Source: Prosthecomicrobium pneumaticum (GTDB taxonomy: Bacteria; Pseudomonadota; Alphaproteobacteria; Rhizobiales; Kaistiaceae). From it: 64,000 bases of DNA. Positions 24,348-33,685 of the stretch are shown in pieces. Positions within the stretch are counted from its first letter, which is position 1; the number at the start of each line of letters is the position of its first letter. Below the pieces are notes generated by a model. That model worked only from the letters and a program-made list of their open reading frames with translations, searched no databases and was not told where the DNA came from. The stretch covers positions 62,001 through 126,000 of the forward strand of contig NZ_JACHOO010000006.1 of NCBI RefSeq assembly GCF_014199915.1, written 5' to 3'. The translations under genes were made by a program, and so were the position numbers.

Positions 24348-25910
24348 ATGGGTCCTTTGTCCACTTACCAGATCTATGAGTTGAATCACGCCGCGCTGAG
24401 CCCGCTCCGGGCGGCCGCCGACATGTCGCGGCTCGCCCTGCAGAACCCGCTCAACCCGTTCGGCCAGACGCCGTTCGGCCGGATCATGACGGCCGGCTTC
24501 GAGGTGTTCGAGCGCATGACGCGGCGCTACGGGAAGCCGGAGTTCGGCCTGCCGACCACCGATGTCGGCGGCGTGCGGGTCGGCGTCACCGAGCATGTCG
24601 TCTGGCAGCGGCCGTTCTGCCGGCTGATCCATTTCGAGCGCATGACGACGCGCCGCGATCCCAAGCTCCTCATCGTCGCGCCGATGTCGGGCCATTACGC
24701 GACGCTGCTGCGCGGCACGGTCGAGGCGATGCTGCCGCGCCACGACGTCTACATCACCGACTGGATCGACGCCCGCATGGTGCCGCTGTCGGAGGGCGTG
24801 TTCGATCTCGACGACTATATCGATTACGTCATCTCGATGCTGCATTTCCTCGGCGGCGACACGCATGTCGTGGCGGTCTGTCAGCCGGCGGTGCCGGTGA
24901 TCGCCGCCGCGGCGGTGATGGAGGCGGCCGACGACCCCTATGCGCCGCGCTCGATGACGCTGATGGGCGGTCCGATCGACACCCGGATCAATCCGACCGC
25001 GGTGAACAAGATGGCGGAGGGGCGGGACCTCGACTGGTTCCGCCGCAACGTCATCATGCAGGTACCCTTCCCGCATGCCGGCTTCATGCGGAACGTCTAT
25101 CCCGGGTTCCTGCAGCTCTCCGGCTTCATGAGCATGAATCTCGACCGCCACGTCAACGCCCACAAGGAGTTCTTCTCCCATCTCGTCAAGGGCGACGGCG
25201 ATTCGGCGGGCAAGCACCGCGATTTCTACGACGAATATCTGGCGGTGATGGATCTGACCGCGGAATTCTACCTGCAGACGGTCGACACCGTCTTCATCCG
25301 CCACGCTCTGCCGAAGGGCGAGATGATGCATCGCGGCAAGCCGGTCGACCTGTCGGCGATCCGCAATGTCGCGCTGCTGACCGTCGAGGGCGAGAACGAC
25401 GACATCTCCGGCGTCGGCCAGACCGAGGCGGCGCAGCATCTCTGCGTCAACATCCCCGAAGACATGCGGGCCCATTACGTGCAGCCGCAGGTCGGCCATT
25501 ACGGCGTGTTCAACGGCTCGCGCTTCCGTTCCGAGATCGCGCCGCGCATCTCCGATTTCGTGCTGACGCACGGCCGGCCGAAACCTCCCGTCGCGACCGG
25601 GCGGCCGCACAAGGCCGAGCCGGCGCCGGTCCAGCCGGTCGAAGCCGAGCCGGCGATCGGCGGGCTCGAGGCGGTGCTGCTCGCCGCCCCGTCCGGCGCG
25701 GCCGACGATCTGAAGCTCATCTCCGGCATCGGGCCGAAGCTCGAGCAGACGCTCAACGCCCTCGGCATCTTCCATTTCTGGCAGGTGGCCGGCCTTTCGG
25801 AGGCGCAGATCGCGGAGCTCGACGACCGGCTCGCCTTCAAGGGCCGAATCGGGCGCGACCGGTGGGTGGAACAGGCGCAGCGTCTCGCGAAAGAGGCGGT
25901 CGGCGGCTGA
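24348..25910 (+). CDS. phaZ: Intracellular polyhydroxyalkanoate depolymerase with C-terminal helix-hairpin-helix
   Basis: 520 residues from ATG 24348 (MGPLSTYQIYELNHAALSP). The alpha/beta-hydrolase body matches intracellular PHB depolymerases: oxyanion region LLIVAPMSGHYATLLRG, nucleophile C178 in VVAVCQPAVPV (cysteine rather than serine, normal here), acid in VEGENDDISG and histidine in QPQVGHYGVFNG. It releases hydroxybutyrate from stored granules. After a Pro/Ala linker (about 410-440) the last 75 residues form a second domain, DDLKLISGIGPKLEQTLNALGI, of the helix-hairpin-helix kind seen at the ends of rhizobial NuoE and L21 proteins. That fusion is unusual. No phaC or phasin gene is adjacent. 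Confidence 0.88.
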   Translation: MGPLSTYQIYELNHAALSPLRAAADMSRLALQNPLNPFGQTPFGRIMTAGFEVFERMTRRYGKPEFGLPTTDVGGVRVGVTEHVVWQRPFCRLIHFERMTTRRDPKLLIVAPMSGHYATLLRGTVEAMLPRHDVYITDWIDARMVPLSEGVFDLDDYIDYVISMLHFLGGDTHVVAVCQPAVPVIAAAAVMEAADDPYAPRSMTLMGGPIDTRINPTAVNKMAEGRDLDWFRRNVIMQVPFPHAGFMRNVYPGFLQLSGFMSMNLDRHVNAHKEFFSHLVKGDGDSAGKHRDFYDEYLAVMDLTAEFYLQTVDTVFIRHALPKGEMMHRGKPVDLSAIRNVALLTVEGENDDISGVGQTEAAQHLCVNIPEDMRAHYVQPQVGHYGVFNGSRFRSEIAPRISDFVLTHGRPKPPVATGRPHKAEPAPVQPVEAEPAIGGLEAVLLAAPSGAADDLKLISGIGPKLEQTLNALGIFHFWQVAGLSEAQIAELDDRLAFKGRIGRDRWVEQAQRLAKEAVGG

Positions 25911-26103
25911 GCCGGTGCGATCTGCGGTGCTCCCGCAGAGCTGCCGACCCGTTCCCTCCGGTCACGCCCGCCGGGGCCATCGCAGCCCCGGCGTGCCATT
26001 CCGGTCCGATTCCGACCTCCGGTCGTCCGATTTCGCTTGAATCGGGGTTTCGTCCTTCCCACCTCCCTTATCGCTGGGGCATCCCCCTCGAAAGGTAGGA
26101 GAA

Positions 26104-26532
26104 ATGACGAATACTCAGGCCCTGCGTCCGGGCTGGACGCCGCTCTCCATCGCGCTGATGGTGCTCGGCTTCATCGTCTTCTGGCCGCTCGGCCTCGCCA
26201 TGCTCGCCTATATCCTGTGGGGCGACCGGCTGCCGGAATTCCGCCGCCAGGCCCGTGAAGCCGGCGCCGATTTCAAGCGCTCCTTCGGCTGCGGCAGCCG
26301 CCGGTCCTATGGCGGCTTCGCCTCGAGCGGCAACGCCGCCTTCGACGACTATCGCGCCGCCGAGCTGAAGCGGCTCGACGAAGAACGCCGCCGCCTCGAC
26401 GAGGAGCGCGCGGCTTTCGAAGCCTATGTGCGCAATCTGCGCCGTGCCCGCGACCAGGAGGAGTTCGACCGCTTCCGCGCCGAACGCCACACGCAGCGCC
26501 CGGCGAAGAACGACGACGTCGTCGACCTCTGA
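26104..26532 (+). CDS. DUF2852 domain-containing membrane protein
   Basis: 142 residues. The start ATG follows GTAGGAG. One membrane helix (residues about 13-38, LSIALMVLGFIVFWPLGLAMLAYILWG) precedes the DUF2852 signature GDRLPEF. The rest is a charged helical region, KRLDEERRRLDEERAAFEAYVRNLRRARDQEEFDRF, likely a coiled coil on the cytoplasmic side. The family is confined mainly to alphaproteobacteria and has no known function. A strong terminator follows. Confidence 0.85.
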   Translation: MTNTQALRPGWTPLSIALMVLGFIVFWPLGLAMLAYILWGDRLPEFRRQAREAGADFKRSFGCGSRRSYGGFASSGNAAFDDYRAAELKRLDEERRRLDEERAAFEAYVRNLRRARDQEEFDRFRAERHTQRPAKNDDVVDL

Positions 26533-26570
26533 CGGCGAGAGCCGAGCGGGTCCGGACGAGGATCGGCAGC

Positions 26571-26601
26571 GGGCGGCCTTCGGGCCGCCCGTTTCGTTTT
26601 T
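26571..26601 (+). terminator. Rho-independent terminator
   Basis: GGGCGGCC and GGCCGCCC form an 8-bp stem around a TTCG tetraloop (26571-26590), followed by GTTTCGTTTTT. It ends the DUF2852 transcript and overlaps the last base of the convergent lipoprotein gene. Confidence 0.9.
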
Positions 26602-27842
26602 CAGAAGCCCGCGCGCGAGAAACTGCGCGGCGCCGGATCGAGGAGCGTCGGCGCGCCGGTACCGAGTTCGTAGACCGCGAGGCCGCGCTGGTTGGTGCCG
26701 TCGGGGAGGAAGCGGAAGGCGCCGTCAATACCGAGGAAGCCGCTCGGATTGGCGATCGTGTCGGGCGCGAAGCGCTGCTCGCCGAAGCGCGCGGCGAGGC
26801 CGGCGGCGAGGCTCACCGCGTCATAGGCGAGCGAGGCGGCGCGCTGCGGCGGCTGGCCGAAGGCCGCCTGATAGCGGGCGGCGAAGCCCTGGAATCCCGC
26901 TTTGTCCGGCGCCGGATACCACGCACCGCGCAGCGACGGCTCGGCCGCGATGCGCGGATCGTCCCACTGGCCCGAGCCGAGGAACTTCACCGCGTCGCCG
27001 CGCACGCCCTTCGCCGCGAGCACCTGCGCGAGGAAGGGCGCCGCATCGCCGGCATCGGGCATGAACACCGCGTCGGCCTGGCCGGCGAGGATCACCTCGG
27101 CCGCCGCCTCCGCCTTCCCCTGCATGTCGGTGCGGTCGAGCTGATAGCGCTGGATGCCGACCACCCGGCCGCCATTGACCGACACCGCCTTCTGCAGCGC
27201 CGCCTCGACGACCGTTCCGTAGCCGTTCGCCGGCAGGAGGGCGACATAGGAGCGCCGCCCCTGGGTCGCGGCATAGCCGATGATCCGGTCGACATCGGTC
27301 TGCGGCAGGAAGGAGAGCAGATAGACGCCGCGCGAGGCGGCACTCGTATCGGTCGAGAAGGCGATCACCGGCACGCCGGCCGGCTTGGCGATCGAGGCGG
27401 CCGCCGTCACCGACTGGGCGAAGAGCGGTCCGAGGATCACCTCCGCCCCTTGCGCGATCGCCTCGCTCGTCGCGGCGCGGGCGCCGTCCGGCGTGCCGCG
27501 GTCGTCCTTGACCATGATCTGGATGTTGGCGCCGGAGAATTCCCGCAGCGCCAGATCGGCGGCGTTCTTGAGCGCGAGACCGATCTGGCCGGCATTGCCG
27601 GTCGCCGATTGCGGCACCAGGAGCGCGACCCGCACGCTGCCCGAGCCGAGCACCTCGCCCGTCACCGGCTGCGGCCCGGACGCCTGGGCGACCGGCGCCG
27701 GCCCGCTCTCCTGCAGGCTCGACGAACAGGCGGCGAGCGCGACGAGCCCCGCCACAAGCGCCGACGCGCGGACGATCGGCCGCAAACCCGTCACGGATCG
27801 GATCAGTCGCAACACCCTCGTCCTTCCCTCTTCCGCCCCCAT
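26601..27842 (-). CDS. Penicillin-binding protein activator-like lipoprotein (LppC/LpoA family)
   Basis: 413 residues. The lipobox LVALAACSSS (about residues 33-42) marks a lipoprotein attached at the cysteine. The mature part is a periplasmic-binding-protein type I fold: VRVALLVPQSATGNAGQIGLALKNAADLAL, then GAEVILGPLFAQSV, VPVIAFSTD and a C-terminal ligand-binding half. Such proteins are annotated as penicillin-binding protein activators by relation to LpoA, or as amino-acid ABC binding proteins; which applies here is uncertain. Divergent from rsmI, as in other Hyphomicrobiales. A GTG nine codons downstream of the chosen ATG, after AGGACGAGG, is a credible alternative start. Confidence 0.82.
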   Translation of the reverse strand: MGAEEGRTRVLRLIRSVTGLRPIVRASALVAGLVALAACSSSLQESGPAPVAQASGPQPVTGEVLGSGSVRVALLVPQSATGNAGQIGLALKNAADLALREFSGANIQIMVKDDRGTPDGARAATSEAIAQGAEVILGPLFAQSVTAAASIAKPAGVPVIAFSTDTSAASRGVYLLSFLPQTDVDRIIGYAATQGRRSYVALLPANGYGTVVEAALQKAVSVNGGRVVGIQRYQLDRTDMQGKAEAAAEVILAGQADAVFMPDAGDAAPFLAQVLAAKGVRGDAVKFLGSGQWDDPRIAAEPSLRGAWYPAPDKAGFQGFAARYQAAFGQPPQRAASLAYDAVSLAAGLAARFGEQRFAPDTIANPSGFLGIDGAFRFLPDGTNQRGLAVYELGTGAPTLLDPAPRSFSRAGF

Positions 27843-27959
27843 GGCGCTAACACTACCGGAGGCTTCGGTCTAAATCAGGGCGAATCGGCGCGCGGTGCGG
27901 CTATTCGCGTTCCGGTGTCACATCCCTACAACGCCGCCGAGCGCGGGGAAACGAGAGCC

Positions 27960-28856
27960 ATGCGCGGTTACCGGATCGACGCCGCGGCCTTCGAGGCGCC
28001 GCCGCTCGCCCCCGGCCTCCACATCGTCGCGACACCGATCGGCCATCTCGGCGACGTCACGCTGCGGGCGCTCGCCACGCTTGCCGCCGCCGATCTGATC
28101 GCCGCGGAGGACACCCGCGTCACGCGCATCCTGACCGGCCGCTACGGAATCGAAACGCCGCTCACCGCGTATCACGAGCACAATGCCGAGGCCGCGCGGC
28201 CGAAGATCCTCGCCGCGCTCGCCGAAGGAAAGGCCGTCGCGCTCGTTTCCGACGCCGGAACGCCGCTGCTGTCCGATCCCGGCTATCGCCTCGTCGAGGC
28301 GGTGCTCGAGGCCGGCCATGCCGTGGTGCCGGTGCCCGGCGCCTCGGCGCTGCTCGCCGCGCTCGTCGCCGCCGGGCTGCCGACCGACACCTTCCTCTTC
28401 GCCGGCTTCCTGCCGCAGAAGACCGCAGCCCGCCGCAAGCGCCTCGGCGCGCTCGCCTCCGTCCCGGCGACGCTCGTCTTCTACGAGAGCCCGCACCGCA
28501 CCGCCGACGCGCTCGCCGACATGGCGGCGGTGCTCGGCGGGGAACGCCGCGCGGCAGTGGCGCGCGAACTCACCAAGGCCTTCGAGACCGTGCGGCGCGA
28601 CACGCTCGCCGCGCTCGCCGCGCGTTTCGCCGGCGAGCCGGCGCCGAAGGGCGAGATCGTCATCCTGATCGGCCCGCCGGTCGAGGCGGCCCCGGAGGCG
28701 GAGGATGTCGATGCGCTCCTCGTCCGCCTGATGGGCACGCTCTCGCTCAAGGAGGCAGCCGCCGAGGCGGCGGCGCGCACCGGCCTGCCGCGCCGCGACC
28801 TCTATCGCCGGGCGCTGGCGCTCAAGGATGGAGGGGACGATGCGGACGACGCCTGA
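27960..28856 (+). CDS. rsmI: 16S rRNA (cytidine-1402-2'-O)-methyltransferase RsmI
   Basis: 298 residues from ATG 27960 (MRGYRIDAAAFEAPPLAPGLHIVATPIGHLGD). Tetrapyrrole-methylase fold with the RsmI hallmarks ATPIGHLGDVTLRALATL, AAEDTRVTRIL, LVSDAGTPLLSDPGYRLV and FYESPHRTADAL; S-adenosylmethionine binds between the two domains. It methylates the 2'-OH of C1402 in the ribosomal P site. It overlaps yraN by 17 bases. Confidence 0.96.
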   Translation: MRGYRIDAAAFEAPPLAPGLHIVATPIGHLGDVTLRALATLAAADLIAAEDTRVTRILTGRYGIETPLTAYHEHNAEAARPKILAALAEGKAVALVSDAGTPLLSDPGYRLVEAVLEAGHAVVPVPGASALLAALVAAGLPTDTFLFAGFLPQKTAARRKRLGALASVPATLVFYESPHRTADALADMAAVLGGERRAAVARELTKAFETVRRDTLAALAARFAGEPAPKGEIVILIGPPVEAAPEAEDVDALLVRLMGTLSLKEAAAEAAARTGLPRRDLYRRALALKDGGDDADDA

Positions 28857-29211
28857 GCGGCAGGCGGCGGAGCGGAGCGGCAGGCGGGCGGAAGGCGTCG
28901 CGGCGCTCCTCCTGATGCTGAAGGGCTATCGCATCCTCGCGCGCCGCTTTCGCGTGCCGGCCGGCGAGATCGACATCGTGGCGCGGCGCGGCGGCGTCCT
29001 CGCCTTCGTCGAGGTGAAGCGCCGGGCCGATGCGGACGACGCCCGCCTCGCCGTCACCTTCGCCGCGCGGCGCCGGATCGTGCGGGCGGCCGACGCCTTC
29101 CTCGCCCGCCGGCCGGCCCTTGCCGGGCTCACCCTGCGCTACGACCTCGTGATCGTGCGCCGGCGCCGGCTGCCCATCCATCTCGCCAACGCTTTCCGCG
29201 CCGACGATTGA
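28840..29211 (+). CDS. yraN: YraN/UPF0102 family putative endonuclease
   Basis: 123 residues from ATG 28840, which follows GGAGGGG by three bases and lies within the end of rsmI; an ATG four codons earlier would not leave room for that site. PD-(D/E)XK-like core: RVPAGEIDIVARRGGVLAFVEVKRR shows E-I-D then E-V-K. The RsmI-YraN pairing is widespread in bacteria, but the function is not established; a Holliday-junction-resolvase-like fold is suggested for the family. Confidence 0.92.
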   Translation: MRTTPERQAAERSGRRAEGVAALLLMLKGYRILARRFRVPAGEIDIVARRGGVLAFVEVKRRADADDARLAVTFAARRRIVRAADAFLARRPALAGLTLRYDLVIVRRRRLPIHLANAFRADD

Positions 29212-29262
29212 GAAGCGGCCCGATTGGCGCGATAAGAGCCGGCGTCCGTTTCGGGGGATCCC

Positions 29263-30204
29263 ATGTCGCTTTCCGTCGCCGTCCAGATGGACCACATCGC
29301 GAAGATCGCCATCCGTGGCGATTCGACCTTCGCCCTCATGCTCGAGGCGCAGCGCCGCGGCCATACGCTCCACCATTACACGCCCGAGCGGCTGTCGCTG
29401 GTCGACGGAAGGCTGGAGGCACGGATCGAGAAGGTCGCGGTCCGCGACGTCCAGGGCGACCATTTCACCCTCGAGCCCGCGGTCCGCACCGATCTCTCGA
29501 CGGTGGACGTGGTGCTGATGCGGCAGGACCCGCCCTTCGACATGGGCTACATCACCGCCACCCACCTCCTCGAGGTGGTGCATCCGAAGACGCTCGTCGT
29601 CAACGATCCGGCCGAGGTCCGCAACGCGCCGGAAAAGGTCTTCGTCACCCGCTTTCCGGACCTGATGCCGCCGACACTCCTGTCGCGCGATCCGGACGAG
29701 ATCCGCCGCTTCCGCGCCGAGCACGGCGACATCATCATCAAGCCGCTCTACGGCAATGGTGGCGCCGGCGTGTTCCGGATCGGCGAGGGCGACGAGAATC
29801 TCGGCTCGCTGCTCGAGATCTTCGCCACCGCCTTCAGGGGCGAGCCCTATGTCGTGCAGCGCTACCTTCCCGAGGTGCGGGCCGGCGACAAGCGGATCAT
29901 CCTCGTCGACGGCGTCGCGGTCGGCGCGATCAACCGCGTCCCGGCGGCCGGCGAGGCCCGCTCCAACATGCATGTCGGCGGCCGGCCGGAGCCGGTCGAA
30001 CTGACCGCGCGCGACCGCGAGATCTGCGAGGCGATCGGGCCGGAGCTGAAGCGCCGCGGCATGATCTTCGTCGGCATCGACGTGATCGGGCGTTATCTGA
30101 CGGAGATCAACGTCACCTCGCCGACCGGCATCCGCGAGGTCGAGCGCTTCGGCGGTGCCGACATCGCCGCCCTCGTCTGGGACGCGATCGAGGCGCGCCG
30201 CTGA
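29263..30204 (+). CDS. gshB: Glutathione synthetase
   Basis: 313 residues, close to the E. coli length. It joins glycine to gamma-glutamylcysteine with ATP in the cytoplasm. The N-terminal domain has [30 protein letters not shown] and [22 protein letters not shown]. The ATP-grasp part has [38 protein letters not shown] and the metal-binding [22 protein letters not shown]. Same strand as rsmI-yraN, 51 bases after yraN, the usual rhizobial order. Confidence 0.97.
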   Translation: MSLSVAVQMDHIAKIAIRGDSTFALMLEAQRRGHTLHHYTPERLSLVDGRLEARIEKVAVRDVQGDHFTLEPAVRTDLSTVDVVLMRQDPPFDMGYITATHLLEVVHPKTLVVNDPAEVRNAPEKVFVTRFPDLMPPTLLSRDPDEIRRFRAEHGDIIIKPLYGNGGAGVFRIGEGDENLGSLLEIFATAFRGEPYVVQRYLPEVRAGDKRIILVDGVAVGAINRVPAAGEARSNMHVGGRPEPVELTARDREICEAIGPELKRRGMIFVGIDVIGRYLTEINVTSPTGIREVERFGGADIAALVWDAIEARR

Positions 30205-30307
30205 GCCGCCGACTTCGGGAGCCGTCGTCCGCCGTCTTTTGTTCCCCTCCTGTTCTTGCGCTCGCCTCTGGGTTGCGATACCGTAAGGACATGCGGGGGA
30301 ACGAACC

Positions 30308-31840
30308 ATGGTCGCGCATGTCGCAACCGTCGCCTTCCAGGGCATCGAGGCGGTTCCGGTCGACGTCCAGGTGCAGATCCAGCCCGGCCAGCCGGTCTTC
30401 GCCGTGGTCGGCCTGCCGGACAAGGCAGTCGCCGAAAGCCGCGAGCGGGTGCGTGCCGCGCTGCATGCCTCGGGCCTCGCTTTGCCGCCGAAGCGGATCA
30501 TCGTCAATCTCGCCCCGGCCGACCTGCCGAAGGAGGGCTCGCATTACGATCTGCCGATCGCGCTCGGCCTGATGGCGGCGCTCGGCGCCGTGCCGGGCGA
30601 CCAGCTGGCCGGCTATGTCGTCGTCGGGGAGCTGTCGCTCGACGGCACGATCGCGCCGATCGCCGGCGCGCTGCCGGCGGCGATCGGGGCGAACGCGCTC
30701 GACAAGGGACTGATATGCCCGGCCGCCTGCGGGCCGGAGGCCGCCTGGGCGAGCCGGGAGATGGACATTCTGGCGCCGCGCAGCCTGATCGCCGTCGCCA
30801 ACCATTTCAAGGGCACGCAGGTGCTCGGCCGGCCGGAGCCGGCGCTCGCCCGCGAGGGCGCCCCGCTGCCCGATCTCGCCGAGATCAAGGGCCAGGAGCT
30901 GGCGAAGCGGGCGCTCGAGGTCGCGGCGGCGGGCGGCCACAATCTGCTGATGGTCGGTCCGCCCGGCGCCGGCAAGTCGATGCTGGCGAGCCGGCTTCCC
31001 TCGATCCTGCCGCCGCTCTCCCCGCGCGAGCTGCTCGAAGTGTCGATGATCGCCTCGGTCGCCGGCGCGCTTCCGGGCGGCCGGCTGACCGACCGGCGGC
31101 CCTTCCGCGCGCCGCACCACTCGGCCACCATGGCCGCGCTCGTCGGCGGGGGCCTGCGCGCCCGCCCGGGCGAGGTGTCGCTCGCCCATCATGGCGTGCT
31201 CTTCCTCGACGAGCTGCCGGAATTCGCCCCGCAGGTGCTCGATTCGCTCCGCCAGCCGCTCGAGATGGGCGAGGCGGTGATCGCCCGGGCCAACCACCGG
31301 GTCAGCTATCCGGCACGTTTCCAGCTCGTCGCGGCGATGAACCCTTGCCGTTGCGGCCTTGCGGGTGAGCCGGGGGCCGCATGTCGCCGCGGCGAACGCT
31401 GCGCCGCCGATTACCAGGCGCGGCTGTCCGGCCCGCTGGTCGACCGCATCGACCTGCGGATCGAGGTGCCGGCGGTGACCGCGGCGGACCTGATCCTGCC
31501 GCGTCCCGGCGAGCCGAGCGCGCGGGTCGCCGACCGGGTGGCGGCGGCCCGGTCGATCCAGCGCGACCGTTTCGCAGCGCTCGGCCGGCCGGAGATCGCG
31601 ACCAATGCGCAATGTTCGGCGGCGCTGATCGAGACGGTGGCAGAACCCGACGCCGCCGGGCGGCGGCTGCTGTCGGAGGCGGCCGAGGCGATGAAGCTGT
31701 CGGCGCGCGGCTATCACCGGGTGCTCAAGGTCGCCCGCACCCTTGCCGACCTCGACGGCGCCGACCTGGTCGGCCGCCTCCACCTCGCCGAGGCGCTGTC
31801 CTGGCGCGTCGCCGGCGAACGTCTGCTGCAGGCGGCGTGA
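30308..31840 (+). CDS. comM: YifB/ComM family Mg-chelatase-like AAA+ ATPase
   Basis: 510 residues. Lon-protease-like N-terminal domain (MVAHVATVAFQGIEAVPVDVQVQ, then ADLPKEGSHYDLPIALGLMAALG), AAA+ module with Walker A GPPGAGKS (217-224), GVLFLDELPEFAP as Walker B, and arginine/zinc-like MNPCRCGL, followed by the C-terminal Mg-chelatase lid. ComM is a helicase that promotes branch migration of incoming DNA during natural transformation in other bacteria. Here the same role in recombination is inferred. Upstream lies a GGGGGA tract four bases before the chosen ATG. Confidence 0.93.
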   Translation: MVAHVATVAFQGIEAVPVDVQVQIQPGQPVFAVVGLPDKAVAESRERVRAALHASGLALPPKRIIVNLAPADLPKEGSHYDLPIALGLMAALGAVPGDQLAGYVVVGELSLDGTIAPIAGALPAAIGANALDKGLICPAACGPEAAWASREMDILAPRSLIAVANHFKGTQVLGRPEPALAREGAPLPDLAEIKGQELAKRALEVAAAGGHNLLMVGPPGAGKSMLASRLPSILPPLSPRELLEVSMIASVAGALPGGRLTDRRPFRAPHHSATMAALVGGGLRARPGEVSLAHHGVLFLDELPEFAPQVLDSLRQPLEMGEAVIARANHRVSYPARFQLVAAMNPCRCGLAGEPGAACRRGERCAADYQARLSGPLVDRIDLRIEVPAVTAADLILPRPGEPSARVADRVAAARSIQRDRFAALGRPEIATNAQCSAALIETVAEPDAAGRRLLSEAAEAMKLSARGYHRVLKVARTLADLDGADLVGRLHLAEALSWRVAGERLLQAA

Positions 31841-32428
31841 GGACGCGCACCGAGACGTCCTGAAGCGCCGCCGGCCCGGGGACGGCGGGAGACGGCGCAG
31901 AGAGATGCCCGTCGCCGGGACGAGCGCTTCGGACACGCGCGGCGCGGCCGGGTTGGGCCGGTGGCCCGGGGGTCGCGCTGCCGCCTGGCGGCGCGAAAAC
32001 CAGCCGTTGGCGCCGCCCGAAGACCCGGCCGGTCGCACGGCGAGACGAGGTCCGGCGCGTCGCCGCTTCGGCGCGACAGCGACCGAGACGCGTAGGCCGG
32101 AAGGGTAACGGTGCGTCCCTTCATCAACCAAAGAAGAGGTCCTCACCCCGGCCTCTCCCCACTCGGTCCGGCTGTTGCCGAGCCGAGCGCGGGAGAGGCG
32201 AAGTCGGCAACAGCCGACTTCGCCGGCGGGAGAGGGGGTCCCCGGCCGACGCGCTCATGCGTGTCCGTTCGGCCGATCGGTCCGTCGTCGGCCACCGTTC
32301 CGCACAGCCGGCGCCGCTTTTCCCTCCCCCGCGGAGCTTGCGGGAGAAGAACCGGGCGAGATCGCCGCAGATGCCCGCAGCGCGGCATTGGCCGCGCCGC
32401 ACGAAAGAGACGGATGGATGTGAGGCGT
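31841..32428. repeat. 588-base gene-free region with palindromic repeats
   Basis: No protein-like frame is seen. Between 32140 and 32245 lies a block of inverted repeats: CGAAGTCGGC and GCCGACTTCG (32199-32222) form a perfect 10-bp stem with loop AACA, and CTCGG/CCGAG flank a second one just before it. The block is bounded by CCTCTCCC and GGGAGAGG-like tracts. It looks like a mobile intergenic repeat of the REP class. It lies between convergent comM and the TRAP binding-protein gene. Confidence 0.6.
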
Positions 32429-33532
32429 CTACCGGCGGATCGCCGCCTCGCGCCAGGCGAGCGCCGGGCCTTCCGATGCCGCGGCATAGGCGCTCGCCTG
32501 CGCCCGGAAGGCGATGAAGGCGTCGTGCACCTCGGTCGCCATCGGGCTCGCTTTCGCGAGGTCGGCGAGCACGGCGGCGGAGGCTTCCGCGAGTGCCGTC
32601 ACGACGCCTTCGGGGAAACGCGCGACGCGGACATTCTCCCGCGCCAGCCGGTCGAAGGCGAGAATGTTGCCGCCGGCGAAGGCCGCCGTGGTCGCCGCGG
32701 CGCCGGCCTGCGTGGCGGTCGCGATCACCTGCCGCAGATCGTCGGGCAGGCCGTCGAGCGCCTTGCGACCGACGATCAGCTCGAGCGCCGCGCCGATCTC
32801 GTGGAAGGAGGGCATGTAGTAGAAGGGCGCGACCCGGGCGAGGCGCAGATCGAGATCGTTCCACGGGCCGATCCATTCGGCGGCGTCGATCGTGCCGGAA
32901 TCGAGCGCGGCATAGAGCTCCGTCGAGCCGAGCAGCACCGGCGTCGCGCCGAGCCGCTTCATCACCTCGCCGCCGAGGCCGGAAATGCGGATGACGAGGC
33001 CGCGCAGATCGTCGGGGGTGCGGATCTCGCGGCGGAACCAGCCGGCCGCCTGCACGCCGCTATTGCCGGCATAGAAGGGCACCACGCCGAAGGGCTCGTA
33101 GGCCTTTTCCCACAGCGCCTGACCGCCGCCGACCGCGAGCCAGCCGGCATGCTCCGTCGCCGTCAGGCCGAAGGGCACGCCGGTGAAGAAGTTGAAGGCC
33201 GGGTCGCGCGCCTGCCAGTAATAGGGCGAGCCGTGGCCGAGTTCGGCGGCGCCCGAGGAGACGAGGTCGAACACCTGCATCGCCGGACCGAGCACGCCGG
33301 CGGGATGCACCTCGACCTTCAGCCGGCCGCCCGACAGCACGCCGATCGTCTGCGCGATCGATGCGGCGGCGGTGCCGAGCCCGGGCGCATCCGCCGGCCA
33401 GGCGGTCGCCATGCGCCAGATCACCGGCGTATCCGCGCGCACCACCGCCGGGGCCGCGAGGGCTCCCGCCGCGCCGAGAAGGCCGAGCCGCAACGCCGTC
33501 CGCCGGTTGGCGCCGTCGCCTCTTCCAGTCAT
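32429..33532 (-). CDS. TRAP transporter solute-binding protein (DctP/TakP type)
   Basis: 367 residues. The N-terminus has a twin-arginine-type signal, NRRTALRLGLLGAAGALAAPAVVRA, so the folded protein is likely exported by Tat. The mature part shows DctP-family features: WRMATAWPADAPGLGTAAASIAQ, VEVHPAGVLGPAMQVFDLVSSGAAELGHG, an arginine in IRISGLGGEVMKRLGATPV that binds the ligand carboxylate, and AEWIGPWNDLDL. TakP-like proteins bind 2-oxoacids. No DctQ/DctM membrane genes are in the window, so the transporter is incomplete here. Confidence 0.87.
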   Translation of the reverse strand: MTGRGDGANRRTALRLGLLGAAGALAAPAVVRADTPVIWRMATAWPADAPGLGTAAASIAQTIGVLSGGRLKVEVHPAGVLGPAMQVFDLVSSGAAELGHGSPYYWQARDPAFNFFTGVPFGLTATEHAGWLAVGGGQALWEKAYEPFGVVPFYAGNSGVQAAGWFRREIRTPDDLRGLVIRISGLGGEVMKRLGATPVLLGSTELYAALDSGTIDAAEWIGPWNDLDLRLARVAPFYYMPSFHEIGAALELIVGRKALDGLPDDLRQVIATATQAGAAATTAAFAGGNILAFDRLARENVRVARFPEGVVTALAEASAAVLADLAKASPMATEVHDAFIAFRAQASAYAAASEGPALAWREAAIRR

Positions 33533-33685
33533 CGCCGATCGTCTCCGTGATCCAGGATCATAGAGCAGGCGGGCATGACGGCGAAAGCGCGGCGGAGCCG
33601 TTGATCACCGCAGCTCACGATTTTTCGCTTTGACCGGAGCGCCCCGATCGGCTTCCCAGAAGAGATCGAGAACCGGAGAACCGCC

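Noticed and set aside
24258-25775. Leftward 505-codon frame opposite the PHA depolymerase
   Set aside because: Mirror frame of phaZ with low-complexity composition and no ribosome site.
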